The notes under the pieces: model-generated
Databases searched by the model: none
What the model was told of the DNA's origin: nothing
Seen by the model: only the letters and a program-made list of their open reading frames with translations
Program-made: the position numbers and the translations under genes
NCBI GenBank assembly: GCA_021780545.1
Contig: JAJXYP010000032.1
Location: forward strand, 1 to 18,560
From: a bacterium
GTDB lineage: Bacteria > Patescibacteriota > Minisyncoccia > UBA6257 > 2-01-FULL-56-20
Length of the DNA stretch: 18,560 bases
Direction of reading: 5' to 3'
Part shown: positions 5,700 through 11,991 of the stretch, piece by piece
Numbering within the stretch: position 1 is the first letter of the stretch
How the letters are laid out: every line of letters begins with the position of its first letter

Positions 5700-6563
5700 C
5701 TAGTACTCCGCTGGCACGCTCTCGTATTTATTTTTCGCCACGATGACGTGATCGAGGAGGTCGATGCCAAGAACCTTGCCGGCTTTGATGACCTGGAGGG
5801 TGATTGCGAGATCGGCATCGCTCGGTTTTGCAATGCCGGAGGGGTGATTATGGGCGAGGATAACCGCTGCAGCCGAATACTCGAGTGCCGGCCGGAAAAC
5901 TTCGCGCGGATGGACGATATTTGACGTCAAGGTCCCGATCGAGATGAGCTCGTCATGGATGAGCCGGTAACGGCTGTCGAGATAGAGCCCGCGCAAGTGT
6001 TCCTTTGGAAGATCGCGCATGTCTTTGAGGTACTCATAAACCTGGCTTGCGGTGCGGATGGTGACCGGTCGCCGCGCGTCTGCCGGTCGGAACAAACGTC
6101 GGCCCAGTTCGAAGCATGCGACGAGCTGGCAAGCCTTGCCGATGGGGATGTCGAGCAATTCGCCGACCTTCGCGGGGTCCTTTTGGGCGACAATGACGCT
6201 GTCGCCGTATTCTTTGAGGAGTCGGCGGGACATTGCAAGAACGTCTTCGCGGCGCGTGCCGACGTTCAAGATGATGGCGACCAGTTCGGCGATTGAGAGC
6301 GCCGTTGGGCCGTTTTTCAAAAGTTTTTCGCGCGGTTTTTGTTCATTAGGGAGATCGCGGAGGCGGAAAACATACGTCCGGTCTTCGGGGCGCGTCTCCG
6401 GTGGCAGTGATGCATTATACAGGGGAGAGGCGGAAAGTTTTTTGCCCGCAGAATTTTGGTAGTCGGACATGCCGTTCGGAGCGTTGCCGTCGGACTTAAA
6501 AACAAGATCACTGTCGGATTGGCGGTATACGCGTCGTTTTTGCGCCATGGTTCCTGTTTGCAT
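5700..6563 (-). CDS. radC: RadC-like JAB/MPN+ domain protein
   Basis: The protein is 287 residues from the chosen start. RadC (UPF0758) proteins contain an N-terminal helix-hairpin-helix region and a C-terminal JAB1/MPN+ metalloprotease-like domain. They are often linked to mobile DNA or repair, but their true substrate is unsettled. Here the N-terminal part shows PREKLLKNGPTALSIAELVAIILNVG. The JAMM zinc site is intact, with the motif AHNHPSGIAKPSDAD near the C-terminus and a glutamate before it in the HPREVFRPAL strand. The start at 6563 is preferred because an extended -10 (TGGTATAAT) ends six bases before it. A nearer ATG at 6548, with AGGA just upstream, is the alternative. About 75 residues of low-conservation N-terminal extension precede the HhH region. 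Upstream in-frame codons to 6653 overlap the kinase gene and are not used. Confidence 0.9.
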   Translation of the reverse strand: MQTGTMAQKRRVYRQSDSDLVFKSDGNAPNGMSDYQNSAGKKLSASPLYNASLPPETRPEDRTYVFRLRDLPNEQKPREKLLKNGPTALSIAELVAIILNVGTRREDVLAMSRRLLKEYGDSVIVAQKDPAKVGELLDIPIGKACQLVACFELGRRLFRPADARRPVTIRTASQVYEYLKDMRDLPKEHLRGLYLDSRYRLIHDELISIGTLTSNIVHPREVFRPALEYSAAAVILAHNHPSGIAKPSDADLAITLQVIKAGKVLGIDLLDHVIVAKNKYESVPAEY

Positions 6564-6569
6564 AGGTTG

Positions 6570-6578
6570 ATTATACCA
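6570..6578 (-). promoter_or_regulatory. Extended -10 promoter of radC, embedded in the kinase stop codon
   Basis: Minus-strand TGGTATAAT followed by CAACCT and then ATG. Standard spacing puts the transcription start on the A of the ATG, so a leaderless mRNA is predicted. The TAA stop of the histidine kinase (6573-6571) is part of the hexamer. No -35 is evident. Confidence 0.65.
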
Positions 6579-7668
6579 CGGCTTCGGACGCGGATTCCGG
6601 AGCTTTGTTCCGGCCTGACGCCGGTTGTTTGGACGCGATGCTGAGCATCGCAAATCGTCCAGCCGGTTTTGGTTCGAGCATCTGCACGACAGGAAGCGTA
6701 ACCGTAAAACAACTTCCTTCGCCGATTTTGCTTTCGGCGGTGATTGTTCCGTTGTACGCCTCCACTATTTGCCTGGAAAGATGCAGGCCGAGTCCGGTGC
6801 CCTGCTGTGCGTTCCCGCAGCCGCCAATACGATAGAACCGTTCAAAGATATGAGGTAGATCATCGGATGCAATGCCGCTTCCGGTGTCGGTGATTGAAAT
6901 TACGGCGGCGCCATTCTCTACCGCGCCGACGCGTATCGCAATAGTTCCGCCGGGCGGCGTGTGTTTGATGGCGTTTGAAATGAGATTCATAAAAACTTCG
7001 GTTAATTTATCTGCATCGCCGGATACCGGTAGATGTTCGGATTTTTCTTCAAAACGCAGTGTGATGCCGCGGTCTTCTGCGAGCGGAGAAAAATCTTCGT
7101 GCATGGCGCGGGCAAGACCGGCGATATCGACAATGGCGCGGGCATGGTTTGGCGCGAAGCGGAGTCGTGATATTTCAAGCATAGTGTTCACCAGCCTGGA
7201 AAGGCGATCGATGGTTTCATTGGCGCCCGTCAGAGCTTTGTTTCTTGTTGCGGCATACGATGCGTGGCGGTAGGCCCACGATTCGCGTTTGGTGGTTGAA
7301 GCGCCTTCCAGTTCGGCAAGATTGCACTTCAGAACCGCAAGCGGTGTCTGAAATTCATGCGCAATTTCCGCGATGCGCCGTTCCAGGCCTTCGGTATTCC
7401 GTTTTAGTTCGCGGTAGAGACGCGCGTTTAGGATAGCGGACCGGAAAAGGAGCAGTGCGAGTGCGCCGGTCGCGGCGCCGAGCGCATCAACCACGAAATC
7501 ATTATCGAAAAGCCATTGCTCGATAACGAATTCCGCGAAAAAGAAAATCAGCGCTCCCGCGATGAGAAAAATCAGGTGAACGGGGGTCGGTCTCGACGAG
7601 CTTTCGCCTGCGGCGACGCCGATTGCCCGCCAGTACTTCAAAATTTTATACTTCCAGTTTGTAACCAT
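6571..7668 (-). CDS. Sensor histidine kinase with two membrane helices
   Basis: The 365-residue protein is the membrane histidine kinase of a two-component pair with the response regulator just upstream; the genes overlap by 23 nt. Two transmembrane helices (about 31-49 and 58-77) are joined by a very short loop. There is therefore no extracytoplasmic sensor domain, and no HAMP is obvious. HisKA contains the phospho-acceptor His104 in IAEIAHEFQTPL. The ATPase domain has the N box (VFMNLISNAIKHT), G1 (DTGSGI), F box (FERFYR) and G2 (GTGLGL). A 30-residue Pro/Ala/Ser-rich tail follows the ATPase fold, and its DNA can form hairpins. The signal sensed is unknown; an intramembrane or envelope cue would fit the architecture. 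Confidence 0.9.
   Translation of the reverse strand: MVTNWKYKILKYWRAIGVAAGESSSRPTPVHLIFLIAGALIFFFAEFVIEQWLFDNDFVVDALGAATGALALLLFRSAILNARLYRELKRNTEGLERRIAEIAHEFQTPLAVLKCNLAELEGASTTKRESWAYRHASYAATRNKALTGANETIDRLSRLVNTMLEISRLRFAPNHARAIVDIAGLARAMHEDFSPLAEDRGITLRFEEKSEHLPVSGDADKLTEVFMNLISNAIKHTPPGGTIAIRVGAVENGAAVISITDTGSGIASDDLPHIFERFYRIGGCGNAQQGTGLGLHLSRQIVEAYNGTITAESKIGEGSCFTVTLPVVQMLEPKPAGRFAMLSIASKQPASGRNKAPESASEAVV
6621..6666 (-). repeat. Interrupted inverted repeat near the 3' end of the kinase gene
   Basis: TGGACGCGATGC (6630-6641), a 3-nt loop, then GCATCG (6645-6650), a 5-nt bulge, and CGTCCA (6656-6661) make a 12-bp bulged stem, flanked by CCGG on both sides. It is coding sequence, so the structure may be incidental or may affect read-through into radC. 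No T-run follows. Confidence 0.35.
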
Positions 7669-8317
7669 AGCCGTGGATGGTTTTAATCAGCTTCCTTGCA
7701 TGGCCGTCGTCGATTTTGCGCCGGAGGAAGCGGATATGGACGTCGACAGTGTTGGTCAGGGGGTCGACGTTCGTTTCCCAAACATGTTCGAGGATCATGT
7801 TTCGCGTCATAGTAGCGCCCTGGTTTCGCATCAAGAGTTCGAGTAGAGAGAACTCTTTGCGGTTCAGCGTTATATGCTGATTTGCCCGGGTGACGGTGCG
7901 CGCTGTGATGTCGAGTGTCAGATCGGCTGCCTTGAGCACCGGTCCGGTGATATGTTTTTCGCGGCGGAGGAGCGCTCTGATGCGAGCCGCGAGTTCTGCC
8001 ATGGAAAATGGCTTCGTGAGGTAATCGTCAGCTCCGGCATTCAGCGTATTGATTTTAGTGCCGAGATCGTGAATAACAGAGAGCATAATAATAGGGAATT
8101 CCTGTCCCTTCTCGCGGATCTTTCGGCATACTTCAAGCCCGGTAACCTCCCCGGTTAGATTTATGTCTAGAATCGCGGCATCGTAGGAATTGACTCTGCC
8201 CCAAAAGGTCGCCTGGTCGCCCTTTGGCGTCCAATCAACCACGAATCGTTCCCCCTCGAGCCCTTTAATGACGAAACTCGCCACCGAGGGATCGTCCTCG
8301 GCTAAAAGGACCTTCAT
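7646..8317 (-). CDS. OmpR/PhoB-family response regulator
   Basis: The 223-residue, full-length two-domain regulator has a receiver domain (about 1-118) with the acidic pocket EDD at 7-9, phospho-acceptor Asp51 (ILDINL), Ser80 in the switch position and Lys102 (TKPF). It is followed by a winged-helix DNA-binding domain ending TVDVHIRFLRRKIDDGHARKLIKTIHGYGYKLEV-like, whose pattern (VDVHI-LR-KI ... GYGY) is diagnostic of the OmpR/PhoB class. Its 3' end overlaps the start of the kinase gene by 23 nt, so the two are co-transcribed and probably translationally coupled. An extended -10 lies exactly six bases upstream of the ATG. Target genes cannot be predicted; no clear direct-repeat operator was seen. 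Confidence 0.92.
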   Translation of the reverse strand: MKVLLAEDDPSVASFVIKGLEGERFVVDWTPKGDQATFWGRVNSYDAAILDINLTGEVTGLEVCRKIREKGQEFPIIMLSVIHDLGTKINTLNAGADDYLTKPFSMAELAARIRALLRREKHITGPVLKAADLTLDITARTVTRANQHITLNRKEFSLLELLMRNQGATMTRNMILEHVWETNVDPLTNTVDVHIRFLRRKIDDGHARKLIKTIHGYGYKLEV

Positions 8318-8323
8318 GGCTTA

Positions 8324-8332
8324 ATTCTACCA
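8324..8332 (-). promoter_or_regulatory. Extended -10 promoter of the two-component operon
   Basis: Minus-strand TGGTAGAAT, then TAAGCC, then ATG at 8317. The predicted RNA starts at the start codon (leaderless). It sits in a 49-nt A/T-rich gap after ftsX whose T-runs could also help end ftsX transcripts, although no stable hairpin was found there. Confidence 0.6.
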
Positions 8333-8366
8333 AATGAATATTAAAAAAAGATTAAAAAACAAAAGA

Positions 8367-9275
8367 TCAATTCCGCAGATACCGCCGCACCGCGAAAAAG
8401 CTTGAAAAAGCGCCGATTATCACGCCGAAAGCCAACTCATAAACCAGAAGTTGGAGAATATGGGATGAAAAATAGCCGAAGAGTCCGAGATTTGGGATGA
8501 AATTATCGAGGTAGGGAGATATGAAGTAGACGATGGGGGCGATAAGGATGACGCTTGAAATTGCGGCGATGGCGCCGGAGAGCATGCCGTCAACGACGAA
8601 AGGCCCGCGCACCAGGCTGTTTGAGGCGCCGACGACTCGCATAACGCTGATTTCCTCGCGGCTGGAGTAGATGGCGAGCCGGATGGTATTGAACACGACA
8701 AGGCCGGCGACAATGACGAGAAAAATGGTCGCAGCCCAGCCGCCGCGATCCATGATGCGGACGATGGTGGCAAGCCGCTGGATGACGTCCTGGTTCTGGG
8801 CATAACTCACCGTATCGATGTACTGGGTAAGATTCGGCGAATTCAGATAGTCGGCGATGGTGCCGTACTGGCTTGGATCTTTCGCTTTGATGTTGAGTGA
8901 CGCCTCAAGCGGATTGGTGTCAAGTTCGTTGATTGCCTGCGTGATGGTCTGGTCGTTTGCATGGTTCTGTTGGAAGGTTGCGAGCGCCTGGTCTCGGGAG
9001 ACATATCCCACATTTGCCACCTGGGGGAGCTGTTCGAGTGATTGCTGGATATTCAGGATCTGATCCTCGGGGGTGTTGGTGTTGAAGTAAACGCTGATGT
9101 CTATTTTATTCTCGATCGAGGTGACGGCCTGCTGGGTTACGTAGCTAAAGAGAATCAGGCCGCCGAAAACGAGGAGGGCGAGCGTCATGATGGCTACAGT
9201 CGCGGTGGAAAGCCATCCGTTTCGGGAGAAATTTTTGAAACCGAAATGAAAAATACGCGAGATGACGGTGAACAT
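8367..9275 (-). CDS. ftsX: Cell division protein FtsX (membrane component of FtsEX)
   Basis: The 302-residue protein is the permease-like partner of FtsE. Type VII ABC proteins of this kind do not transport; they convert ATP hydrolysis into activation of peptidoglycan hydrolases at the division septum. The sequence shows TM1 (about 22-46), a large extracytoplasmic loop (about 50-172, including SIENKIDISVYFNTNTPEDQI) that would contact hydrolases or their adaptors, then three more helices (about 178-202, 228-255 and 271-297), matching the four-helix family topology. The ATG overlaps the ftsE stop as TAATG. No partner hydrolase lies beside it. The M15-like domain protein elsewhere in the window is a conceivable but unsupported partner. 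Confidence 0.93.
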   Translation of the reverse strand: MFTVISRIFHFGFKNFSRNGWLSTATVAIMTLALLVFGGLILFSYVTQQAVTSIENKIDISVYFNTNTPEDQILNIQQSLEQLPQVANVGYVSRDQALATFQQNHANDQTITQAINELDTNPLEASLNIKAKDPSQYGTIADYLNSPNLTQYIDTVSYAQNQDVIQRLATIVRIMDRGGWAATIFLVIVAGLVVFNTIRLAIYSSREEISVMRVVGASNSLVRGPFVVDGMLSGAIAAISSVILIAPIVYFISPYLDNFIPNLGLFGYFSSHILQLLVYELAFGVIIGAFSSFFAVRRYLRN

Positions 9276-9958
9276 TAGACGAGGATGTATTTACCTTTCT
9301 TTTCATCGCGGATGATATGCCCGCGGTCGAGGGTGATGACGCGCCGCTCGAGGTTATTGATGACTTCCTTGTCGTGTGTCGCGAGGAGGACGGTCGTTCC
9401 GAGCTGGTTGATTTTTTCGAGCAATTTGATGATTTCAGCGGTATGGAACGGGTCGAGATTTCCGGTCGGTTCGTCTGCAATAATGACCTCCGGGCGGTGG
9501 ATCATGGCCCGGGCGATCGCCACCCGCTGCTGTTCGCCGCCCGAGAGCTCGTGGGGGAAATTGTTCGTTTTATCGCCGAGCCCCACCATATCGAGAACTT
9601 GCGGGACCAGTTCGGCGATTTCACGCTGTGGCCGGCCGGAAACTTCGAGCGCGAACGCCACGTTTTCATAAGCGTTTTTTGTCGGCAGGAGGCGGAAATC
9701 CTGAAAGACGACGCCGATATGGCGGCGGAAAGCCGGCAGCTCGTTGTCGCGGAGCTTGTTGACTTCGTATTGCCCGAAAAAGACCCGGCCTCGCGACGGG
9801 CGGTCTTCACCGATGAGGAGCTTGATAATAGTGGACTTTCCGGCCCCGGATCGTCCGGCAAGGGACACGAATTCGCCCGGATCGATTTCAAAATTTACAT
9901 CTTCGAGCGCGGTGGCGTGTCCGTTGAATTTTCGTGATACTGATTGGAAAACAATCAT
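9275..9958 (-). CDS. ftsE: Cell division ATP-binding protein FtsE
   Basis: The 227-residue ABC ATPase works with FtsX. All catalytic motifs are present: Walker A GRSGAGKST (35-43), the Q-loop around VVFQDFRLLP, the signature LSGGEQQRVAIARAM (138-152), Walker B VIIADEPTGNLD (158-169) and the H-loop in LLATHD. Length and the PTKNAYENVAFALEV segment fit FtsE rather than a LolD-type ATPase, and the overlapping ftsX confirms it. It begins 37 nt after prfB. An extended -10 (TGATAAAAT) would leave a leader of only about 5 nt, although read-through from prfB is also possible. Confidence 0.95.
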   Translation of the reverse strand: MIVFQSVSRKFNGHATALEDVNFEIDPGEFVSLAGRSGAGKSTIIKLLIGEDRPSRGRVFFGQYEVNKLRDNELPAFRRHIGVVFQDFRLLPTKNAYENVAFALEVSGRPQREIAELVPQVLDMVGLGDKTNNFPHELSGGEQQRVAIARAMIHRPEVIIADEPTGNLDPFHTAEIIKLLEKINQLGTTVLLATHDKEVINNLERRVITLDRGHIIRDEKKGKYILV

Positions 9959-9969
9959 GGAACTTTACT

Positions 9970-9978
9970 ATTTTATCA
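9970..9978 (-). promoter_or_regulatory. Extended -10 promoter of ftsEX
   Basis: Minus-strand TGATAAAAT ends 11 bases before the ftsE ATG. The predicted start leaves a 5-nt leader (GTTCC). No convincing -35 was found. Confidence 0.5.
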
Positions 9979-9995
9979 CAGCGAGGCGGATGACG

Positions 9996-11052
9996 CTACC
10001 GCCCGGCTTCTTCAAGCTCCGCTTCGATGAAGAGGTCGATATCGCCTGCGAGCACATTGTCGACGCGGGATGTTTCGATTTCCGTGCGGTGATCTTTGAC
10101 GAGCTGGTAGGGGTTGAGAACATATGAGCGGATCTGGTTGCCCCATTCCGGTTTGATGTTCGTCCGGAGCTTGCCAAGTTCGCTGACCTGCTCCTTTTCC
10201 ATAAGGCGCAGGAGCTTCGCCTTGAGGAGCCGCAATGCATATTCGCGGTTCTGGGCTTGTGACCGTTCGGTGCGGGCGGATACGACGAGCCCGGTCGGCA
10301 GGTGCGTGACGCGCACGGCGGTTTCCACTTTATTGACGTTCTGGCCGCCGGGGCCGCCCGCGCGGGAAAAATCGAATTTGAGATCGCGGTCGGGAATCTG
10401 GAGGCGTGATTCTTCGACTGGCGGCAGATCCGGCACTACTTCGACGAGCGCAAATGATGTTTCACGGGTATGTTTCACGTTGAAGGGCGAATTACGAACC
10501 AGACGATGGACGCCGGATTCTTTTTTTAGATAGCCGTAGGCGTGGTCGCCCCGGATTTCAATGGCGCGCGAGCGGGGATTGTCGTCGACAACCCGGAGTT
10601 TCCAATTGCGATTCTTGGCGTAATTTTCATACATCAGGGAGAGCATGCCGGCCCAGTCGGATGCGTCGTCGCCGCCCGCGCCGGGATAAACTGTGAGGAC
10701 GGCGGCTTGGGCGTCATAAGGATCGTTGAAAAGTTCTCGCAGTTCGAATTCCCGGAATTTTTTGCGGAGCTCGAAAAACCGGTTTCCGGCCGTGTCTTTG
10801 CCGGAGGCGCCCGGGAGCGCGGCGAGTTCCGTGATGCCGTTTTCGATTTCCCGATAGCGATGAACGATATCCGTCAGTTCGCCGAGCTCTTTAATCATCC
10901 GTTCGGCGATTTCTCGGTTAGCCCAAAAATCCGCGGACGACATGGCCGTTTCAATTTCCGCGATCCGCTGCTGTTTTGCTGCTACCTCAAAGACGCCCGC
11001 CCAGCCGGCGGGCTTCGGACTGCAAGGTTTCAAGATTTTCGATTGGTTTCAT
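9996..11052 (-). CDS. prfB: Peptide chain release factor 2, with programmed +1 frameshift
   Basis: RF2 releases the peptide at UGA and UAA. The GGQ motif ([18 protein letters not shown]) and the stop-reading SPF tripeptide ([10 protein letters not shown]) identify RF2 rather than RF1. Translation should begin at ATG 11052 and read 21 codons ([11 protein letters not shown] through GGRL) to CTT TGA at 10992-10987. A +1 shift on CTT-T continues as GAG GTA GCA, giving about 351 residues in total. This is the classic RF2 autoregulatory site: when RF2 is scarce the ribosome shifts and makes more. A G-rich stretch GGGCGGG lies three bases before CTT, where the stimulatory Shine-Dalgarno-like element is expected. 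A continuous alternative from TTG 11033 would give an unusual N-terminus and is rejected. The gene ends in TAG, an RF1 codon. Confidence 0.95.
10987..11002 (-). promoter_or_regulatory. RF2 programmed +1 frameshift site
   Basis: Minus-strand GGGCGGGCGTCTTTGA: slippery CTT followed by in-frame TGA (10989-10987), with a G-rich SD-like element 3 nt upstream, as in known prfB genes. The base after TGA is G rather than the common C. Confidence 0.9.
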
Positions 11053-11058
11053 AGGTTA

Positions 11059-11064
11059 ATGATA
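11059..11064 (-). promoter_or_regulatory. Putative -10 box of prfB
   Basis: Minus-strand TATCAT, then TAACCT, then ATG at 11052: the same six-base spacing as at the other leaderless-type genes. There is no TGn extension. The 38-nt gap to the tRNA is very A/T-rich, so other hexamers are possible, and read-through from the tRNA cannot be excluded. Confidence 0.45.
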
Positions 11065-11089
11065 TAAATATAAATAGGATTTATATAGG

Positions 11090-11161
11090 AGCCGATGAGA
11101 GGAGTTGAACCTCCAACCTCTCCCTTACGAAGGGATTGCTCTGCCATTGAGCTACATCGGC
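11090..11161 (-). tRNA. tRNA-Thr (anticodon CGU)
   Basis: The gene is 72 nt. Acceptor GCCGATG pairs fully with CATCGGC, discriminator U. The D-arm is GCTC-AATGGCA-GAGC, and the anticodon loop TTCGTAA has anticodon CGU at 34-36, reading ACG (Thr). The variable loop is AGGTT, and the T-arm is GGAGG-TTCAACT-CCTCT. The first anticodon-stem pair (A27, G43) is mismatched. The 3' CCA is not encoded; CCT follows instead, so CCA must be added after transcription. Confidence 0.93.
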
Positions 11162-11170
11162 GGTACCGTG

Positions 11171-11199
11171 ATTCTAGCGCGGACTTATGATTTTTTCAA
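11171..11199 (-). promoter_or_regulatory. Sigma70-type promoter of tRNA-Thr
   Basis: Minus-strand TTGAAA (11199-11194), a 17-nt spacer, and TAGAAT (11176-11171). The predicted start is at about 11164, three bases before the mature tRNA end. It overlaps the last codons of the HAD gene. This is the best full -35/-10 promoter in the window. Confidence 0.8.
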
Positions 11200-11962
11200 T
11201 GACTTTAATGGTGTCCTCCGGGCCGCGCACGGCGACGCAATCAATGCCGGTTTTCCGGGCTGCGTGGTCGTTGCCGCCGGGACCGAGGGCGTCGCCCACA
11301 AAGACCATGTTTTTGACCGGGATATGGAGAATTTTTTGGATCTGGCGGATGCCGTACGCTTTGTCGATGCCCTTCCGCGTCACGTCGATCGAGGTGAATG
11401 CGGCGGCGCGGACTTCGAGGCCGGGTAGTTTTTCTTGAACGAGCCGCGCGATTTTGAGTTTTAAGCCGTCGTTTTTACGTTTCCATTCCTCTTTTAATTT
11501 GACGCCGCGGGCGCCGAGCCGGGCGACCACGTCCTGTCCGAGCGCCGAGAAGGTAACCTGCGATCCGCGGTTTTCGATGGTGCGGCCGTACGTTTGTTTC
11601 GGCGGAACATACCGGACTTCGCGGAGCGCATCGCGAAATGCGCGCCGGATGGCGACAGTTTCGTTCTTGGTGAGCTTGATGGCATAGATTTTTTTCCAGC
11701 GCCGACCATCGTGCCGATAAAAAGCGGTTGCCGTCGTCGGGAAAAGAAAGAGATTGGCCAGCAGGTTTTTGGGGACGCGGAGGCCAGCCACCAGCTGTTT
11801 GGCGAATTGGCGGTATGTTCCGCCGCCGATGATCGCGACTTTTTTGCGCGCGAGAAGCGCGCCCATCGCTTGCGCCATGACGGGCTCGATATCCGACTTG
11901 GTTTTAGTGAGTGTGCCGTCGAGGTCAAAAACGACCAGCCGCTTTTTTGCGTATTTATTCAT
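11174..11962 (-). CDS. HAD-IIB phosphatase, eukaryotic-type phosphomannomutase-like
   Basis: The protein is 262 residues from the chosen ATG. It is a haloacid dehalogenase superfamily enzyme: motif I FDLDGTLT (catalytic Asp pair at about 13 and 15), a GGGTYRQF segment (motif II region) and, near the C-terminus, FVGDALGPGGNDHAARKTG (motif IV acidic residues). The cap region with NRGSQVTFSALGQ and the DVTRKGIDKAYGI segment resemble eukaryotic-type phosphomannomutases, which interconvert mannose-6-P and mannose-1-P for sugar-nucleotide synthesis. A simple sugar phosphatase of the HAD-IIB group is equally possible. An ATG at 11986 would add eight residues, but the TATAAT at 11973-11978 lies inside that extension, so 11962 is preferred. 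It is divergent from ftsK with a 29-bp gap. Confidence 0.8.
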   Translation of the reverse strand: MNKYAKKRLVVFDLDGTLTKTKSDIEPVMAQAMGALLARKKVAIIGGGTYRQFAKQLVAGLRVPKNLLANLFLFPTTATAFYRHDGRRWKKIYAIKLTKNETVAIRRAFRDALREVRYVPPKQTYGRTIENRGSQVTFSALGQDVVARLGARGVKLKEEWKRKNDGLKLKIARLVQEKLPGLEVRAAAFTSIDVTRKGIDKAYGIRQIQKILHIPVKNMVFVGDALGPGGNDHAARKTGIDCVAVRGPEDTIKVIEKIISPR

Positions 11963-11972
11963 TTCACTATTT

Positions 11973-11978
11973 ATTATA
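11973..11978 (-). promoter_or_regulatory. -10 box of the HAD gene
   Basis: A perfect TATAAT on the minus strand, with a predicted 4-nt leader (TGAA) before ATG 11962. It overlaps the opposing ftsK -10 by two bases, so the two promoters should compete for polymerase. Confidence 0.55.
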
Positions 11979-11982
11979 GAAT
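11977..11982 (+). promoter_or_regulatory. -10 box of ftsK
   Basis: TAGAAT with a predicted 3-nt leader (GTT) before ATG 11992. The -35 region (TTTATT, 17-bp spacing) is weak. It forms a back-to-back pair with the HAD promoter. Confidence 0.5.
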
Positions 11983-11991
11983 ACATTCGTT

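Noticed and set aside
6564..6653. Longer radC N-terminus starting at 6653
   Set aside because: It would overlap the end of the kinase gene and place the extended -10 inside the coding region; the extra residues look like antisense of other-frame coding.
9317..9937. 206-codon plus-strand ORF opposite ftsE
   Set aside because: It is antisense to a complete, motif-rich FtsE and shows no family features; long shadow ORFs are expected opposite GC-rich genes.
10989..11033. prfB initiated at TTG 11033 without a frameshift
   Set aside because: The ATG 11052 frame gives a normal RF2 N-terminus leading into the classic CTT TGA shift site; the TTG version is only the +1 frame read upstream.
11963..11986. 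HAD protein start at ATG 11986
   Set aside because: The TATAAT at 11973-11978 lies within this extension and points to ATG 11962, which also gives a typical HAD start close to the DxDGT motif.
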